DNA of 12,473 nt from Nitrososphaerales archaeon (GCA_030044375.1 JASHVX010000010.1:1-12473), one strand, 5' to 3'. Positions 1 to 6,907 are shown, numbered from the stretch's first letter. Translations and numbers: made by a program. Notes: generated by a model not told the origin, from the sequence alone.

Positions 1-580
1 CACCACCATGGCGCTCGCCAAGGCAGGCGTCCCTACGCCCAAGACCGTCGTGGCCCTCTCGTCTGACTCTGTGGACAAGGCTGCGGGCAGGGTCCGCTTC
101 CCGCTCGTGTTGAAGCCGTTCACAGGTAGTTGGGGCAGGATGGTCAGCATCGCGAAGGACAGCGACTCGTTGACCTCACTCGTCGAAATGCGGGAGGAGA
201 TCCACAACCCGCTCGAGCACATGTACTATCTGCAGGAGTTCGTGCGCAGGCCTCCGCGCGACATCAGGGCGATAGTCACCGGAGACGAGATAGCCGCATG
301 CGTCTTCCGCAACGCGGCCAAGGGCGACTGGAGGACCAACGTGGCCAGGGGCGGCACAACCAAGGCCTTCAAGCCGAGCCCGAGCCTGGTAGAGACGGTG
401 CTGGACGCGGCCGAGGCTGTCGGCGGGGGCGTACTGGGGGTCGACGTGATGGAGTCTCAGGGAGGGTACGTCGTCCACGAGGTGAACAACACCGTCGAGT
501 TCAAGGGCGCCCAGTCGGCGACCGAGGGCAGCATCGCGGCCAAGATCGTCTCCTACGCCGTGCGGAGCCTCAAGAAATGA
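1..580 (+). CDS. argX: ATP-grasp LysW ligase, 5'-truncated by window edge; probably glutamate--LysW ligase (ArgX type)
   Basis: This is the C-terminal 192 residues of a RimK-like ATP-grasp ligase that joins an amino acid to the C-terminal glutamate of LysW. The frame is open through base 2, and the codons before ATG 8 (Thr-Thr) fit the family's ...TTLALAKAGVPTP stretch, so ATG 8 is internal and the start lies outside the window. Visible ATP-grasp motifs are LVLKPFTGSWGRM, YYLQEFVRRPPRD, DWRTNVARGG and the metal-binding end HEVNNTVEFK. It is a clear paralogue of the ligase at 4277-5128; both contain YYLQEFVRRPPRD. Its tail (EFKGAQSAT...) lacks the GVDIPG stretch found in that copy and, as I recall it, in Thermus LysX, so I infer the glutamate-using ArgX role. 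The swap (LysX here, ArgX there) is possible. The stop overlaps the lysY start as ATGA. Confidence 0.8.
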   Translation, partial: TTMALAKAGVPTPKTVVALSSDSVDKAAGRVRFPLVLKPFTGSWGRMVSIAKDSDSLTSLVEMREEIHNPLEHMYYLQEFVRRPPRDIRAIVTGDEIAACVFRNAAKGDWRTNVARGGTTKAFKPSPSLVETVLDAAEAVGGGVLGVDVMESQGGYVVHEVNNTVEFKGAQSATEGSIAAKIVSYAVRSLKK

Positions 581-1638
581 AGGTCGCGGTCATGGGCGCC
601 TCCGGCTATGTCGGTGGAGAGCTCCTCAGGCTCTTGCTGCAGCACCCGAAGGCGGACCTCGCCGCCGCCTTCTCGAAGAGGCACAGTGGCGAGTACCTGT
701 TCAGGGTCCATCCGAACCTCAGAGGCGTCACGGAGGCGAAGTTCGCCGCATACGCTGAGCCCGCAAGGATCGCCGACTCCGCGGATGTGGTCTTCACTGC
801 CTTGCCCCACGGAGAGTCTGTCAAGGTGGTCCCCTCGCTCGCGGAGACTGGAGTGAAGGTGGTCGACGTCAGCGCAGACTTCCGGCTCAAGGACGCGTCG
901 AAGTACAGGACGTGGTACGGATACGACCACCCCGCGCCTGAGGTCCTCAAGGACTTCGTCTACGCGGTCCCTGAGCTGAACAGAGAGGAGATCAGGAGGA
1001 CCGCCCTGGCCGCCTCGCCCGGCTGCACCGCGATAACCTCTATCCTCGCGCTCGCGCCTCTGCTTTCAGAACACTCGCTGGGGGTCGACAGGGAACACAT
1101 AGTGGTCGACGCCAAGGTCGGCTCGTCGGGCTCCGGCGGGAAGGCCTCTCTCTCGACGCACTTCTCAGAGCGCTATGGCGTGGTCAGGCCCTACAAGCCT
1201 GCGGGGCACAGGCACTCCGCCGAGATAGAGCAGGTACTGGCCGGCGTCTGCGGAGAGGAGGTCAGCGTCTCCATGTCCGCCCACGCGGTCAACATGGTCC
1301 GCGGGATACTCTCCACGTGCCACGTCTTCGTCCAGGGCTCGCCGAACCCGGTAGACATCTGGAAGGCGTATCGCAGGGTCTATCAGGGCTCGTACTTCGT
1401 ACGCCTTGTCAGAGACAAGGAGGGCCCGTTCCGCCTCCCCGACCCCAAGCTAGTCGTAGGCTCGAACTTCTGCGACGTGGGGTTCGAGCTCGAAGGCAGG
1501 ACGAAGAGGGTGGTCGCGTTCGGCGCCACGGACAACCTGATGAAGGGAGCGGCGGGGAACGCAGTGCAGACGATGAACCTGATGTGCGGGCTGGACGAGA
1601 GGGAGGGCCTGAACTACGCGCCCCTGCACCCGGTGTAG
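577..1638 (+). CDS. lysY: LysW-L-2-aminoadipate/LysW-glutamyl 6(5)-phosphate reductase (N-acetyl-glutamyl-phosphate reductase family)
   Basis: This 353-residue protein is of normal length for ArgC/LysY. It reduces the acyl phosphate on LysW-bound aminoadipate (or glutamate) to the semialdehyde with NADPH. The N-terminus has the dinucleotide-binding motif GASGYVGGELLRLL (residues 7-20). The catalytic cysteine is Cys150 in SPGCTAIT, and the family histidine is His211 in the PAGHRHSAEIEQ stretch. KVGSSGSGGKAS (about 180-191) is also typical. Start: ATG 577 overlaps the upstream stop as ATGA and has GGAG at 564-567, nine bases upstream. The frame is open further upstream, but that part has no homology and overlaps the ligase. 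It is the third cytoplasmic step of the LysW pathway and is probably bifunctional for lysine and arginine, as only one reductase is present beside two ligases. Confidence 0.95.
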   Translation: MKVAVMGASGYVGGELLRLLLQHPKADLAAAFSKRHSGEYLFRVHPNLRGVTEAKFAAYAEPARIADSADVVFTALPHGESVKVVPSLAETGVKVVDVSADFRLKDASKYRTWYGYDHPAPEVLKDFVYAVPELNREEIRRTALAASPGCTAITSILALAPLLSEHSLGVDREHIVVDAKVGSSGSGGKASLSTHFSERYGVVRPYKPAGHRHSAEIEQVLAGVCGEEVSVSMSAHAVNMVRGILSTCHVFVQGSPNPVDIWKAYRRVYQGSYFVRLVRDKEGPFRLPDPKLVVGSNFCDVGFELEGRTKRVVAFGATDNLMKGAAGNAVQTMNLMCGLDEREGLNYAPLHPV

Positions 1639-1641
1639 CAG

Positions 1642-2445
1642 ATGAGACTCGTAGTGAAGATTGGGGGGAGCCTGCTCGTCGGCGGAGTCCCCAAGGCCAT
1701 AGTCGAGGACGCAGCCGCGCGCGCAGCCTCGGACCAGCTCGTCCTCGTCCACGGCGGCGGGGGCTTGGTCACGGACATGGCCCAGAAGCTGGGCAAGGAA
1801 CAGCGCTTCATCACCTCGCCGGATGGGATCAGGAGCCGGTACACGGACAGGGAGACCGCGGAGATATACACGATGGTGATGAGCGGCCTCGTGTCCAAGA
1901 GGCTCGTCGCCGCGCTCGCGGAGAAAGGGACGAGGGTGGTCTCCTTGACCGGTATGGACGGGGCCCTCTTCCAAGCCGCCCGAAAGAAGAAGCTCGTCGC
2001 TGTCGACGAAAGAGGCCGAAGGATGCTCATCGACGGTGGTTACACCGGGCGCGTGCGGCAGGTAGACTCGGCCCTGCTCGAGCTGCTCCTCGTCAACGGC
2101 TACCTGCCGCTGGTCTCCCCGGTGGCAATCAGCGAGGAGTGCGAGCCTCTGAACATCGACGGCGACAGGGCCGCGGCCAGCGCCGCCGCAGCTCTGAAGG
2201 CCGACGCGATAGTCTTCCTGACGAACGTGGACGGGCTCATGATGGACGGGAAGCTGGTACCCACGCTAAGCGCCGCCAAGGCCAAGGCGCTGCTCCCTTC
2301 AATCGGCCCCGGCATGCAAAAGAAGGTGATGGCCTCCGTCGAATGCGTGGAGGGGGGCGTCGCCGAGGCGGTCATCTGCTCCGGGTCGACGAAAGGCCCG
2401 ATAGGAGCCGCGCTCAGGCACGACAACTGCACGGTGATATCATGA
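1642..2445 (+). CDS. lysZ: LysW-aminoadipate/LysW-glutamate kinase (amino acid kinase family)
   Basis: This 267-residue amino acid kinase phosphorylates the side-chain carboxylate of LysW-bound aminoadipate (or glutamate) with ATP, the step before LysY. Motifs in order: VVKIGGSLL (4-12, with Lys6), VHGGGG (36-41), SRYTDRETAE (65-74), NIDGDRAAA (171-179), FLTNVDGL (192-199) and GPGMQKKV (222-229). These match ArgB/LysZ, and the length fits. It starts three bases after the lysY stop; a GGTG at 1632-1635 is the likely ribosome binding site. Its stop overlaps lysJ as ATGA, so translation is probably coupled. An acetylglutamate kinase (ArgB) of a classical arginine pathway is the alternative by sequence alone, but lysW and two LysW ligases next door favour LysZ. 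Confidence 0.94.
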   Translation: MRLVVKIGGSLLVGGVPKAIVEDAAARAASDQLVLVHGGGGLVTDMAQKLGKEQRFITSPDGIRSRYTDRETAEIYTMVMSGLVSKRLVAALAEKGTRVVSLTGMDGALFQAARKKKLVAVDERGRRMLIDGGYTGRVRQVDSALLELLLVNGYLPLVSPVAISEECEPLNIDGDRAAASAAAALKADAIVFLTNVDGLMMDGKLVPTLSAAKAKALLPSIGPGMQKKVMASVECVEGGVAEAVICSGSTKGPIGAALRHDNCTVIS

Positions 2446-3632
2446 CAGCGACAACCGAGACAGAGGACGCGCACGGCTCATCGTCGTTCCAGAAGTTCCC
2501 GCTCACGCTGGTGCGGGGGAGTGGCGCCGTCGTATGGGACGACAGGGGGAAGGAGTACGTCGACTTCATGGCGGGCTACGGGGTAGCGATCATAGGCCAC
2601 TCCAATCCGGCGGTCGTGAACGCTGTCTCAAAGCAGGCGGCCGACCTCATAACGTGTCACGGCTCGTTCTACAACGACGCGCGCTCCTCCTTCCTCGAGA
2701 AGCTCACCGCGGCCACGCCCAAGGGGCTCGAAAGGGCGGTGCTCACCAACAGCGGCGCCGAGTCCGTGGAAGCCGCCATCAAGCTCGCCCGCAAACACAC
2801 CGGCCGCTCAAAGATAGTGTCGATGAAGGGCGGCTTCCACGGCAAGACCTATGGCGCGCTCTCAGCGACCTGGAACAAGAAGTACAGGGAGCCCTTCGAG
2901 CCGCTCGTCCCCGGCTTCGAGTTCGCCGACTACGGGGACCTCTCTTCGCTGGCGAAGTGCGTCACTCAGGAGACGGCCGCCGTCATAGCGGAGCCGATAC
3001 AGGGAGAGACAGGCATCATAGTGCCACCCGACGACTACCTAAGGGGGGCCAAGGAGCTCTGCGACCGCGCAGGTGCGCTCCTGATCCTAGATGAGATCCA
3101 GACGGGCCTGGGGAGGACAGGGAAGATGTGGGCCTCGGAGCACTGGGGCGTCGTCCCCGACATCATGACAGTGGCCAAGGGCATCGGGGGCGGCGTCCCC
3201 CTCGGAGCCGCGGTCGCGAGGGCCGACATCGTCTCGTCTCTGCAGAAGGGGGAGCACACGAGCACCTTCGCCGGGAATCCTCTCGCATGCGCGGCCGGAG
3301 CCGCGACCCTCGACTTCATCAAGCAGGTCAACCTTCCCGGGATGGCCGCGGCCAAGGGGACGGCCCTGGCCCAGGGCCTGGGGAAGATCGCGCGCGAGCA
3401 CAGGGTTGCGAGAGAGGTCAGAGGCATGGGGATGATGCTGGCGCTCGAGCTGAGGATAGACATCCAGCGCCTGCTCTCAAGGGCGATGTCGGACGGGGCC
3501 ATCTTCGGCTACTCGGGGAGGAACACCGTAAGGCTCCTACCTCCCGTGGTCGCAACAGAGGACCAGACACGGCGCGGCCTTGAAATCCTGGCTCGCGCAG
3601 TCGACGCGGAGGAGAAGGCGCATGCCGGATAA
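2442..3632 (+). CDS. lysJ: LysW-lysine/ornithine semialdehyde aminotransferase (class III PLP)
   Basis: This 396-residue class III aminotransferase converts LysW-bound aminoadipate semialdehyde to LysW-lysine (or glutamate semialdehyde to LysW-ornithine) using glutamate. Visible family features are [20 protein letters not shown] (about 102-121), [11 protein letters not shown] (130-140), AEPIQGETG (183-191), [12 protein letters not shown] (216-227, Asp217 contacting the PLP ring) and [13 protein letters not shown], where Lys246 is the Schiff-base lysine. [12 protein letters not shown] (272-283) and NTVRLLPP (361-368) are also typical. Start: ATG 2442 overlaps the lysZ stop and lies just after GGTGAT (2433-2438). 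The frame is open far upstream, but that part is antiphase to lysZ and has no aminotransferase sequence. The 3' end overlaps the regulator gene by 11 bases. Confidence 0.95.
   Translation: MTATTETEDAHGSSSFQKFPLTLVRGSGAVVWDDRGKEYVDFMAGYGVAIIGHSNPAVVNAVSKQAADLITCHGSFYNDARSSFLEKLTAATPKGLERAVLTNSGAESVEAAIKLARKHTGRSKIVSMKGGFHGKTYGALSATWNKKYREPFEPLVPGFEFADYGDLSSLAKCVTQETAAVIAEPIQGETGIIVPPDDYLRGAKELCDRAGALLILDEIQTGLGRTGKMWASEHWGVVPDIMTVAKGIGGGVPLGAAVARADIVSSLQKGEHTSTFAGNPLACAAGAATLDFIKQVNLPGMAAAKGTALAQGLGKIAREHRVAREVRGMGMMLALELRIDIQRLLSRAMSDGAIFGYSGRNTVRLLPPVVATEDQTRRGLEILARAVDAEEKAHAG
3608..3614 (+). promoter_or_regulatory. Ribosome binding site of lysM, decides the start
   Basis: GGAGGAG lies seven bases before ATG 3622, inside the end of lysJ. 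It supports 3622 over the in-frame ATG 3580, which would add a basic, non-conserved 14-residue extension. Confidence 0.75.
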
Positions 3633-4038
3633 GACTGACGAGCTCATAATCCGTCTACTATCAGCGAACTCCAGAGCCTCGAACACGGAGATCGCCCAGA
3701 AGCTCAACATGTCAGAATCTGCGGTGCGGAGGAGGATTGGCAACCTCGTGAAGTCCGGGCGGATCAGGAAGTTCACCCTCGACGTCGACGACGCCAACTC
3801 GAGCAGCGCCATAACCTGGGTTTCGGTGAACCCTTCAGTCCCCACCTCGGACGTGAGCCAGAAGATAAAGGGCGTACCAGGCGTCGTGGTCGTCTACGAG
3901 ACTGCGGGCCAGTTCGACATAGCCGTCGTGCTGCAAGGTGCGAACGTCGTCGAGCTCAACAGGTCTGTAGAAGGAATCCGCAGAATCGGTGGCGTAATAA
4001 GCACAAGCACAGCGATGGTCTTGCGCACCATTCGCTGA
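3622..4038 (+). CDS. lysM: Lrp/AsnC-family transcriptional regulator, LysM-like
   Basis: This 138-residue protein has the two-part Lrp/AsnC layout. An N-terminal winged helix-turn-helix (about 5-52) contains SNTEIAQKLNMSESAVRRRI (20-39) followed by the wing VKSGRIRKFTLDVD. A RAM ligand-sensing/oligomerisation domain follows (about 62-138), with the GQFDIAVVLQG strand at 96-106. The length is a little under the usual 140-160. It overlaps lysJ by 11 bases and sits directly before the lysW promoter. In Sulfolobus solfataricus the Lrp-like LysM holds the same position beside lysW and controls lysine biosynthesis, so I infer a local regulator of this cluster responding to lysine or a related amino acid. 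Orthology to LysM rests on position and family, not on a computed tree. Confidence 0.85.
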   Translation: MPDKTDELIIRLLSANSRASNTEIAQKLNMSESAVRRRIGNLVKSGRIRKFTLDVDDANSSSAITWVSVNPSVPTSDVSQKIKGVPGVVVVYETAGQFDIAVVLQGANVVELNRSVEGIRRIGGVISTSTAMVLRTIR

Positions 4039-4044
4039 TTACGC

Positions 4045-4055
4045 ACGATTATCGT
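4045..4055 (+). promoter_or_regulatory. 11-bp dyad at the lysW promoter, candidate operator
   Basis: ACGAT-T-ATCGT is a perfect inverted repeat about a single central base. It covers the expected BRE position and touches the TATA-like element at 4053-4060. Lrp-family regulators bind dyad sites at promoters, and the adjacent gene encodes one, so this is a plausible LysM operator. The site is short and chance occurrence cannot be excluded. Confidence 0.4.
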
Positions 4056-4060
4056 TAAAT
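4053..4060 (+). promoter_or_regulatory. TATA-box promoter for lysW-lysX-lysK
   Basis: CGTTAAAT in the 45-base gap after lysM is AT-rich in an otherwise GC-rich context. Archaeal transcription begins roughly 25-27 bases downstream of the box centre, which predicts a start near 4082-4086. The mRNA would then be leaderless from ATG 4084, or carry a short leader with the GGGAGG site before ATG 4102. Confidence 0.55.
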
Positions 4061-4085
4061 CCTCCCCGCTGCTCCCTGTTACCAT

Positions 4086-4091
4086 GGGAGG
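4086..4091 (+). promoter_or_regulatory. Ribosome binding site of lysW (for ATG 4102)
   Basis: GGGAGG lies ten bases before ATG 4102 and supports that start over ATG 4084. The ATG at 4084 ends within this motif and could only be used in a leaderless way. Confidence 0.5.
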
Positions 4092-4101
4092 CACGTCACC
4101 G

Positions 4102-4272
4102 ATGAACTGCCCCGAGTGCGACTGCCAGATTCCCATCCCCAACGACGCGATTCAGGGCGAGCTGGTCTCCTGCAAGGACTGCGGGACCTCGTACGAGCTC
4201 GTGAGGGAGCCCGGCTCCAACCTCTTTTCGATGCGGGCGGCCGAGCTAGAGCAGGAAGACTGGGGAGAGTAG
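4102..4272 (+). CDS. lysW: LysW amino-group carrier protein
   Basis: LysW is the small acidic carrier whose C-terminal glutamate accepts aminoadipate or glutamate, protecting the amino group and presenting the substrate to LysZ, LysY, LysJ and LysK. From ATG 4102 it is 56 residues, close to the Thermus protein's 54. It has a zinc-finger-like pair of Cys motifs, CPEC (Cys3, Cys6) and CKDC (Cys24, Cys27). It ends in the diagnostic EDWGE, with Glu56 as attachment point. An extra Cys8 lies next to the first motif. An in-frame ATG at 4084 would give 62 residues with the prefix MGGTSP. I prefer 4102 for its GGGAGG site and for family length, but 4084 fits a leaderless transcript. The next gene, lysX, begins five bases after the stop. 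Confidence 0.93.
   Translation: MNCPECDCQIPIPNDAIQGELVSCKDCGTSYELVREPGSNLFSMRAAELEQEDWGE
4262..4267 (+). promoter_or_regulatory. Ribosome binding site supporting a non-canonical lysX start
   Basis: GGGGAG, within the last codons of lysW, is nine bases before ACG 4277. This is the normal spacing for a start codon, yet none of ATG, GTG or TTG occurs there in the lysX frame. Confidence 0.5.
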
Positions 4273-4276
4273 TCGG

Positions 4277-5128
4277 ACGCCGTCCTTCAGCCTCCTCTAC
4301 GACACCATCAGGTGGGAGGAGAAAGCAATCGTCGCCGCCGGCGAGAAGGCCGGAGTAGGCGTCAACCTCGTCGACTCGAAGGATCTGGTCGTGGACCTAG
4401 CCGGCCCGGGCCTGCCGCTGCCAGACGAAGACGTCCTCCAAAGGTGCGTCAGTTACTTCAGGAACGTCCACTCGACTGCGGCCTTGGAGTCTGCCGGCCA
4501 CTCCGTGGTCAACTCCTTCCGCACAGCCTGGGTCTGCGGCAACAAGCTCTTCGGCAGCCTCGCCTTGGTCAGGGCGCGCATCCCCACGCCCCACACCAAG
4601 CTCGCGCTTGACGAGGGATCCGCAGTGGAGGCGATCAGGTCGCTCGGCTATCCGGCCGTCCTGAAGCCCGTGGTCGGAAGCTGGGGGCGGCTCGCCGCGC
4701 TCGTCAAGGACGAGGACTCGGCGAGGGCGATAATCGAAGACAGGGAGAGCATGTTCCCGCTTTACCAGGTCTACTACCTCCAGGAGTTCGTACGGAGGCC
4801 CCCCAGGGACCTGAGGACCTTCGTAATCGGCGGGGAGACCGTGGCCGCAATCTATCGGATATCCGGCGGATCTGACTGGAGGACCAACACGGCCCGCGGC
4901 GGGAAGGCGGAGCCTTGCGCGATCACCGAGGAGCTGGACGACCTTTCTGTCAAGGCCGCAGACGCCGTCGAGGGCGAGATAGTCGGCGTCGACATCATGG
5001 AGTCAGACGGCGGGCTCCTGGTCCACGAGGTCAACAACACCACCGAGTTCAAGAACACGGTGCCTGCGACCGGGGTCGACATCCCAGGCTTAATAGTGAA
5101 GTACATGGCCCAGAAAGCAAAGCGATGA
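4277..5128 (+). CDS. lysX: Alpha-aminoadipate--LysW ligase (ATP-grasp), apparent ACG start
   Basis: LysX uses ATP to link the alpha-amino group of aminoadipate to the C-terminal Glu of LysW. Counted from ACG 4277 the protein has 283 residues, near the family's roughly 280. The N-terminal segment SLLYDTIRWEEKA (5-17) matches the LysX opening (Thermus: AILYDRIRPDE..., recalled). VLQRCVSYFRNVHSTAALES (53-72) follows. The ATP-grasp motifs are VLKPVVGSWGR (128-138), YYLQEFVRRPPRD (166-178), DWRTNTARGG (200-209) and HEVNNTTEFKN (250-260). GVDIPG (266-271) is the feature that makes me call it LysX. Oddity: between the last in-frame stop (TAG 4247) and GTG 4391 there is no ATG, GTG or TTG. A start at GTG 4391 would remove 38 conserved residues. 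ACG 4277 has GGGGAG nine bases upstream. Either a near-cognate start or an ATG-to-ACG error explains this. The stop overlaps lysK as ATGA. Confidence 0.85.
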   Translation, partial: TPSFSLLYDTIRWEEKAIVAAGEKAGVGVNLVDSKDLVVDLAGPGLPLPDEDVLQRCVSYFRNVHSTAALESAGHSVVNSFRTAWVCGNKLFGSLALVRARIPTPHTKLALDEGSAVEAIRSLGYPAVLKPVVGSWGRLAALVKDEDSARAIIEDRESMFPLYQVYYLQEFVRRPPRDLRTFVIGGETVAAIYRISGGSDWRTNTARGGKAEPCAITEELDDLSVKAADAVEGEIVGVDIMESDGGLLVHEVNNTTEFKNTVPATGVDIPGLIVKYMAQKAKR

Positions 5129-6234
5129 AGACGATCGGCGACGAAAGCGCCGTCGACCTCCTGACCGACTCTGTGAAGATCTACTCGCCGACGGGGGATG
5201 AGGGGGCGGTCTCGGGGTTCTTCTCGGACTGGATGAGGAAGGCAGGCTTCCGTCACGTCAAGACCGACGGGGCGGGCAACGCCATCGGTTCGGCGGGGAG
5301 AGGCGAGAACAGCGTGCTTCTCTGCGGCCACATCGACACCGTGCCGGGAAGGATCCCCGTCAAGCTGACGGGCGGCCGCCTGGCGGGGCGAGGTTCGGTG
5401 GACGCGAAGTCACCCATGTGCTCGATGCTCATGGCGGCTAGGCGCTTCCTTGACGACCCCTCTCTGGCACTGACGGTGGTGGGAGCCACCGCAGAGGAGG
5501 GGGACGGGAGGGGCATCTCGAGCCTCACGGCCGACCCGTCGAACTACAGGTTCGCCGTCTTCGGGGAACCGGGCGGGGCAGGGAGGGTCACGGTCGGATA
5601 CAGGGGGAGGGTGACGTTGGAGGTCTCAGTCACCACAGGCGGCGGCCACGCGGGTTCGTCGTGGGCTCACATGAGCGCCTTCGAGGAGGCCTCTGACATC
5701 GTCGCCCGTCTGAAGGAGTACGAGCGGACCCACTCACTCGCGAACGACCACTACCACTCAGTCTCAGTATCGACCACTCTGTTCCGGGCCGGCGAGTATC
5801 ACAACGTCGTCCCGGCGCGGGCCAGCTTCACGTGCGACGTCAGGGTCCCGCCTGGCTCCAGCTGTTCCCGGGTCAGAAGAGACATCTCGGCCGTGCTCCG
5901 TGCCTATTCGAGGTCAGGCCGCGCGCGCGTCGAACACAGCTTCGGCGAGTCGACCAGCCCGTACGAGGCGTCCCCTTCCTCCCTCCTGGTGAGGGCCTTC
6001 CAGAGAGCGATCCTTCTCACGCTGAAGTCGCGGCCCGTCCTGCTCAAGAAGACGGGGACCGGCGACATGAACACCTTCGCGGCGATGAAGAATTCAGAGT
6101 GCGTCACCTACGGTCCGGGCGACGCCAGCCTCTCCCATACAGGGAAGGAGTCGGTCGAGATAGACGATTACCTCAGGAGCATAGCCGTGCTCGCCGAAGC
6201 TCTCACCCAAGTCAGGCAGCTCTCATCCGGCTGA
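5125..6234 (+). CDS. lysK: LysW-lysine/ornithine carboxypeptidase (M20 metallopeptidase)
   Basis: This 369-residue M20-family zinc hydrolase cleaves finished lysine (or ornithine) from the LysW C-terminus, the last step of the pathway. Metal-site motifs in order: CGHIDTVPG (67-75; His69, with Asp71 behind it), GRGSVDAKSP (88-97; Asp93 bridging), ATAEEGDGRG (121-130; general base Glu124 and ligand Glu125), FGEPGG (146-151; Glu148) and SLSHTGKE (335-342; His338). The GGGHAGS stretch (172-178) marks the lid/dimerisation domain. TGTGDMNTFA (310-319) is typical of LysK/ArgE/DapE relatives. ATG 5125 overlaps the lysX stop. The frame is open upstream but antiphase to lysX. It closes the lysW transcription unit; a new promoter follows directly after its stop. 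Confidence 0.94.
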   Translation: MKTIGDESAVDLLTDSVKIYSPTGDEGAVSGFFSDWMRKAGFRHVKTDGAGNAIGSAGRGENSVLLCGHIDTVPGRIPVKLTGGRLAGRGSVDAKSPMCSMLMAARRFLDDPSLALTVVGATAEEGDGRGISSLTADPSNYRFAVFGEPGGAGRVTVGYRGRVTLEVSVTTGGGHAGSSWAHMSAFEEASDIVARLKEYERTHSLANDHYHSVSVSTTLFRAGEYHNVVPARASFTCDVRVPPGSSCSRVRRDISAVLRAYSRSGRARVEHSFGESTSPYEASPSSLLVRAFQRAILLTLKSRPVLLKKTGTGDMNTFAAMKNSECVTYGPGDASLSHTGKESVEIDDYLRSIAVLAEALTQVRQLSSG

Positions 6235-6236
6235 AG

Positions 6237-6245
6237 ATTTAATTA
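6237..6245 (+). promoter_or_regulatory. TATA-box promoter of the ATP synthase cluster
   Basis: ATTTAATTA lies just after the lysK stop in the 52-base gap. Its distance rule predicts transcription starting near 6267, giving a leader of about 11 bases to TTG 6278 or 20 bases to ATG 6287. It separates the amino-acid cluster from the ATP synthase genes. Confidence 0.55.
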
Positions 6246-6286
6246 CGGAAAGCCGAGGCAGACGCAAGAGACTCCGCTTGGCTTCT

Positions 6287-6607
6287 ATGGTCGAGAGCAC
6301 CATCAAGGCGCTCGTTGAATTCGAGACCGAGCTGGATGGCATAAAGGCGGAGGTCTTGGCTTCCAAGAAGAGGATGGTCCAGGACGCCACTGACCTCGCG
6401 GAGTCGGCGAGGTCAAAGGCCGTCGCGAAGGCGCAGTCGCAGGCCTCCGAAATGCTCGTCAGGGCTCGCTCGGAGGCAGAAGCCGGGGCCAAGTCGATAG
6501 GTGAGAAGGGCGCTGCTTCGTTGAAGTCGCTCGAGTCGTCAATCTCGAAGAGGAAGTCCAAGGCTACGGAGTCCGTAGTGGCGAGCCTGTTGGGTGAGAA
6601 GCAGTGA
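6287..6607 (+). CDS. ahaH: A-type ATP synthase subunit H (coiled-coil peripheral stalk)
   Basis: This 106-residue protein is almost entirely predicted helix/coiled coil, rich in Ala, Glu, Lys and Ser (for example ASKKRMVQDATDLAESARSK). In archaeal ATP synthases subunit H pairs with subunit E to form the peripheral stalk linking the catalytic head to the membrane part. Assignment rests on its size, composition and position as first gene of an ATP synthase cluster, as coiled coils carry little family-specific signal. Start: ATG 6287 is taken; an in-frame TTG at 6278 would add Met-Ala-Ser and sits closer to the predicted transcription start. Neither has a clear ribosome binding site. The stop overlaps subunit F as GTGA. 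Confidence 0.75.
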   Translation: MVESTIKALVEFETELDGIKAEVLASKKRMVQDATDLAESARSKAVAKAQSQASEMLVRARSEAEAGAKSIGEKGAASLKSLESSISKRKSKATESVVASLLGEKQ

Positions 6608-6900
6608 GAGTCGTCGCTGTCGGAGGTAAGGCGTTCGTGACAGGGTTCGTCCTCTCGGGCGTCAGCGGGCAGTACGCCTCCACTCCGGCCGAGGCCCTCA
6701 GCGTGGTCCAGAAGCTGGTTGCCGACCCCAAGGTCGGGCTGATAATGGTGAGCGACGAGGTCGCGAAGCCGCTCGCCTCGCAGCTGACGGCCATCCGCGC
6801 TCAGAGGGCCACGCCCCTGATCTATGAGGTCCCCGGGCCCGGGAGCAAGAAGGAGAAGGTCGACTACCGGGCGATGCTGAGGAGCATCCTGGGAGTCTGA
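6604..6900 (+). CDS. atpF: A-type ATP synthase subunit F (central stalk)
   Basis: This 98-residue protein has the subunit F layout. An N-terminal strand (VVAVGGKAF) leads into the FVTGFVLSGV region. STPAEALSVVQKLVADPKVG (26-45) and GLIMVSDEVA (45-54) form the CheY-like fold. The characteristic P-x-IYEVPGPGSKK stretch lies near the C-terminus. Subunit F binds subunit D in the rotating central stalk. The start is GTG 6604, overlapping the subunit H stop and preceded at six bases by GGGTGA (6592-6597). In many archaeal clusters F lies after C and before A; here it lies between H and E. Confidence 0.88.
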   Translation: MRVVAVGGKAFVTGFVLSGVSGQYASTPAEALSVVQKLVADPKVGLIMVSDEVAKPLASQLTAIRAQRATPLIYEVPGPGSKKEKVDYRAMLRSILGV

Positions 6901-6907
6901 CAGTCGC

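Noticed and set aside
8..580. ATG 8 as the start of a short 190-residue ligase
   Set aside because: It lies inside a conserved family stretch and the frame is open to the window edge, so the gene is cut by the window rather than truncated in nature.
1317..2441. Long open frame upstream of lysJ, and similar ones at 130-576 and 4915-5124
   Set aside because: These are in-frame upstream extensions running antiphase through lysZ and the two ligase genes. Their translations are Arg/Gly/Pro-rich, show no family similarity, and follow from high GC content.
226..4809. Similar segments at about 226-264 and 4771-4809 as a DNA repeat
   Set aside because: They encode the same ligase motif, YYLQEFVRRPPRD, but differ at many third codon positions. 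This is protein-level paralogy, not a recent DNA repeat.
4391..5128. GTG 4391 as the true start of the second ligase (245 residues)
   Set aside because: Conserved LysX sequence continues in frame for 38 codons upstream, so this would remove part of the N-terminal domain. The annotation uses 4277 and flags the missing canonical start.
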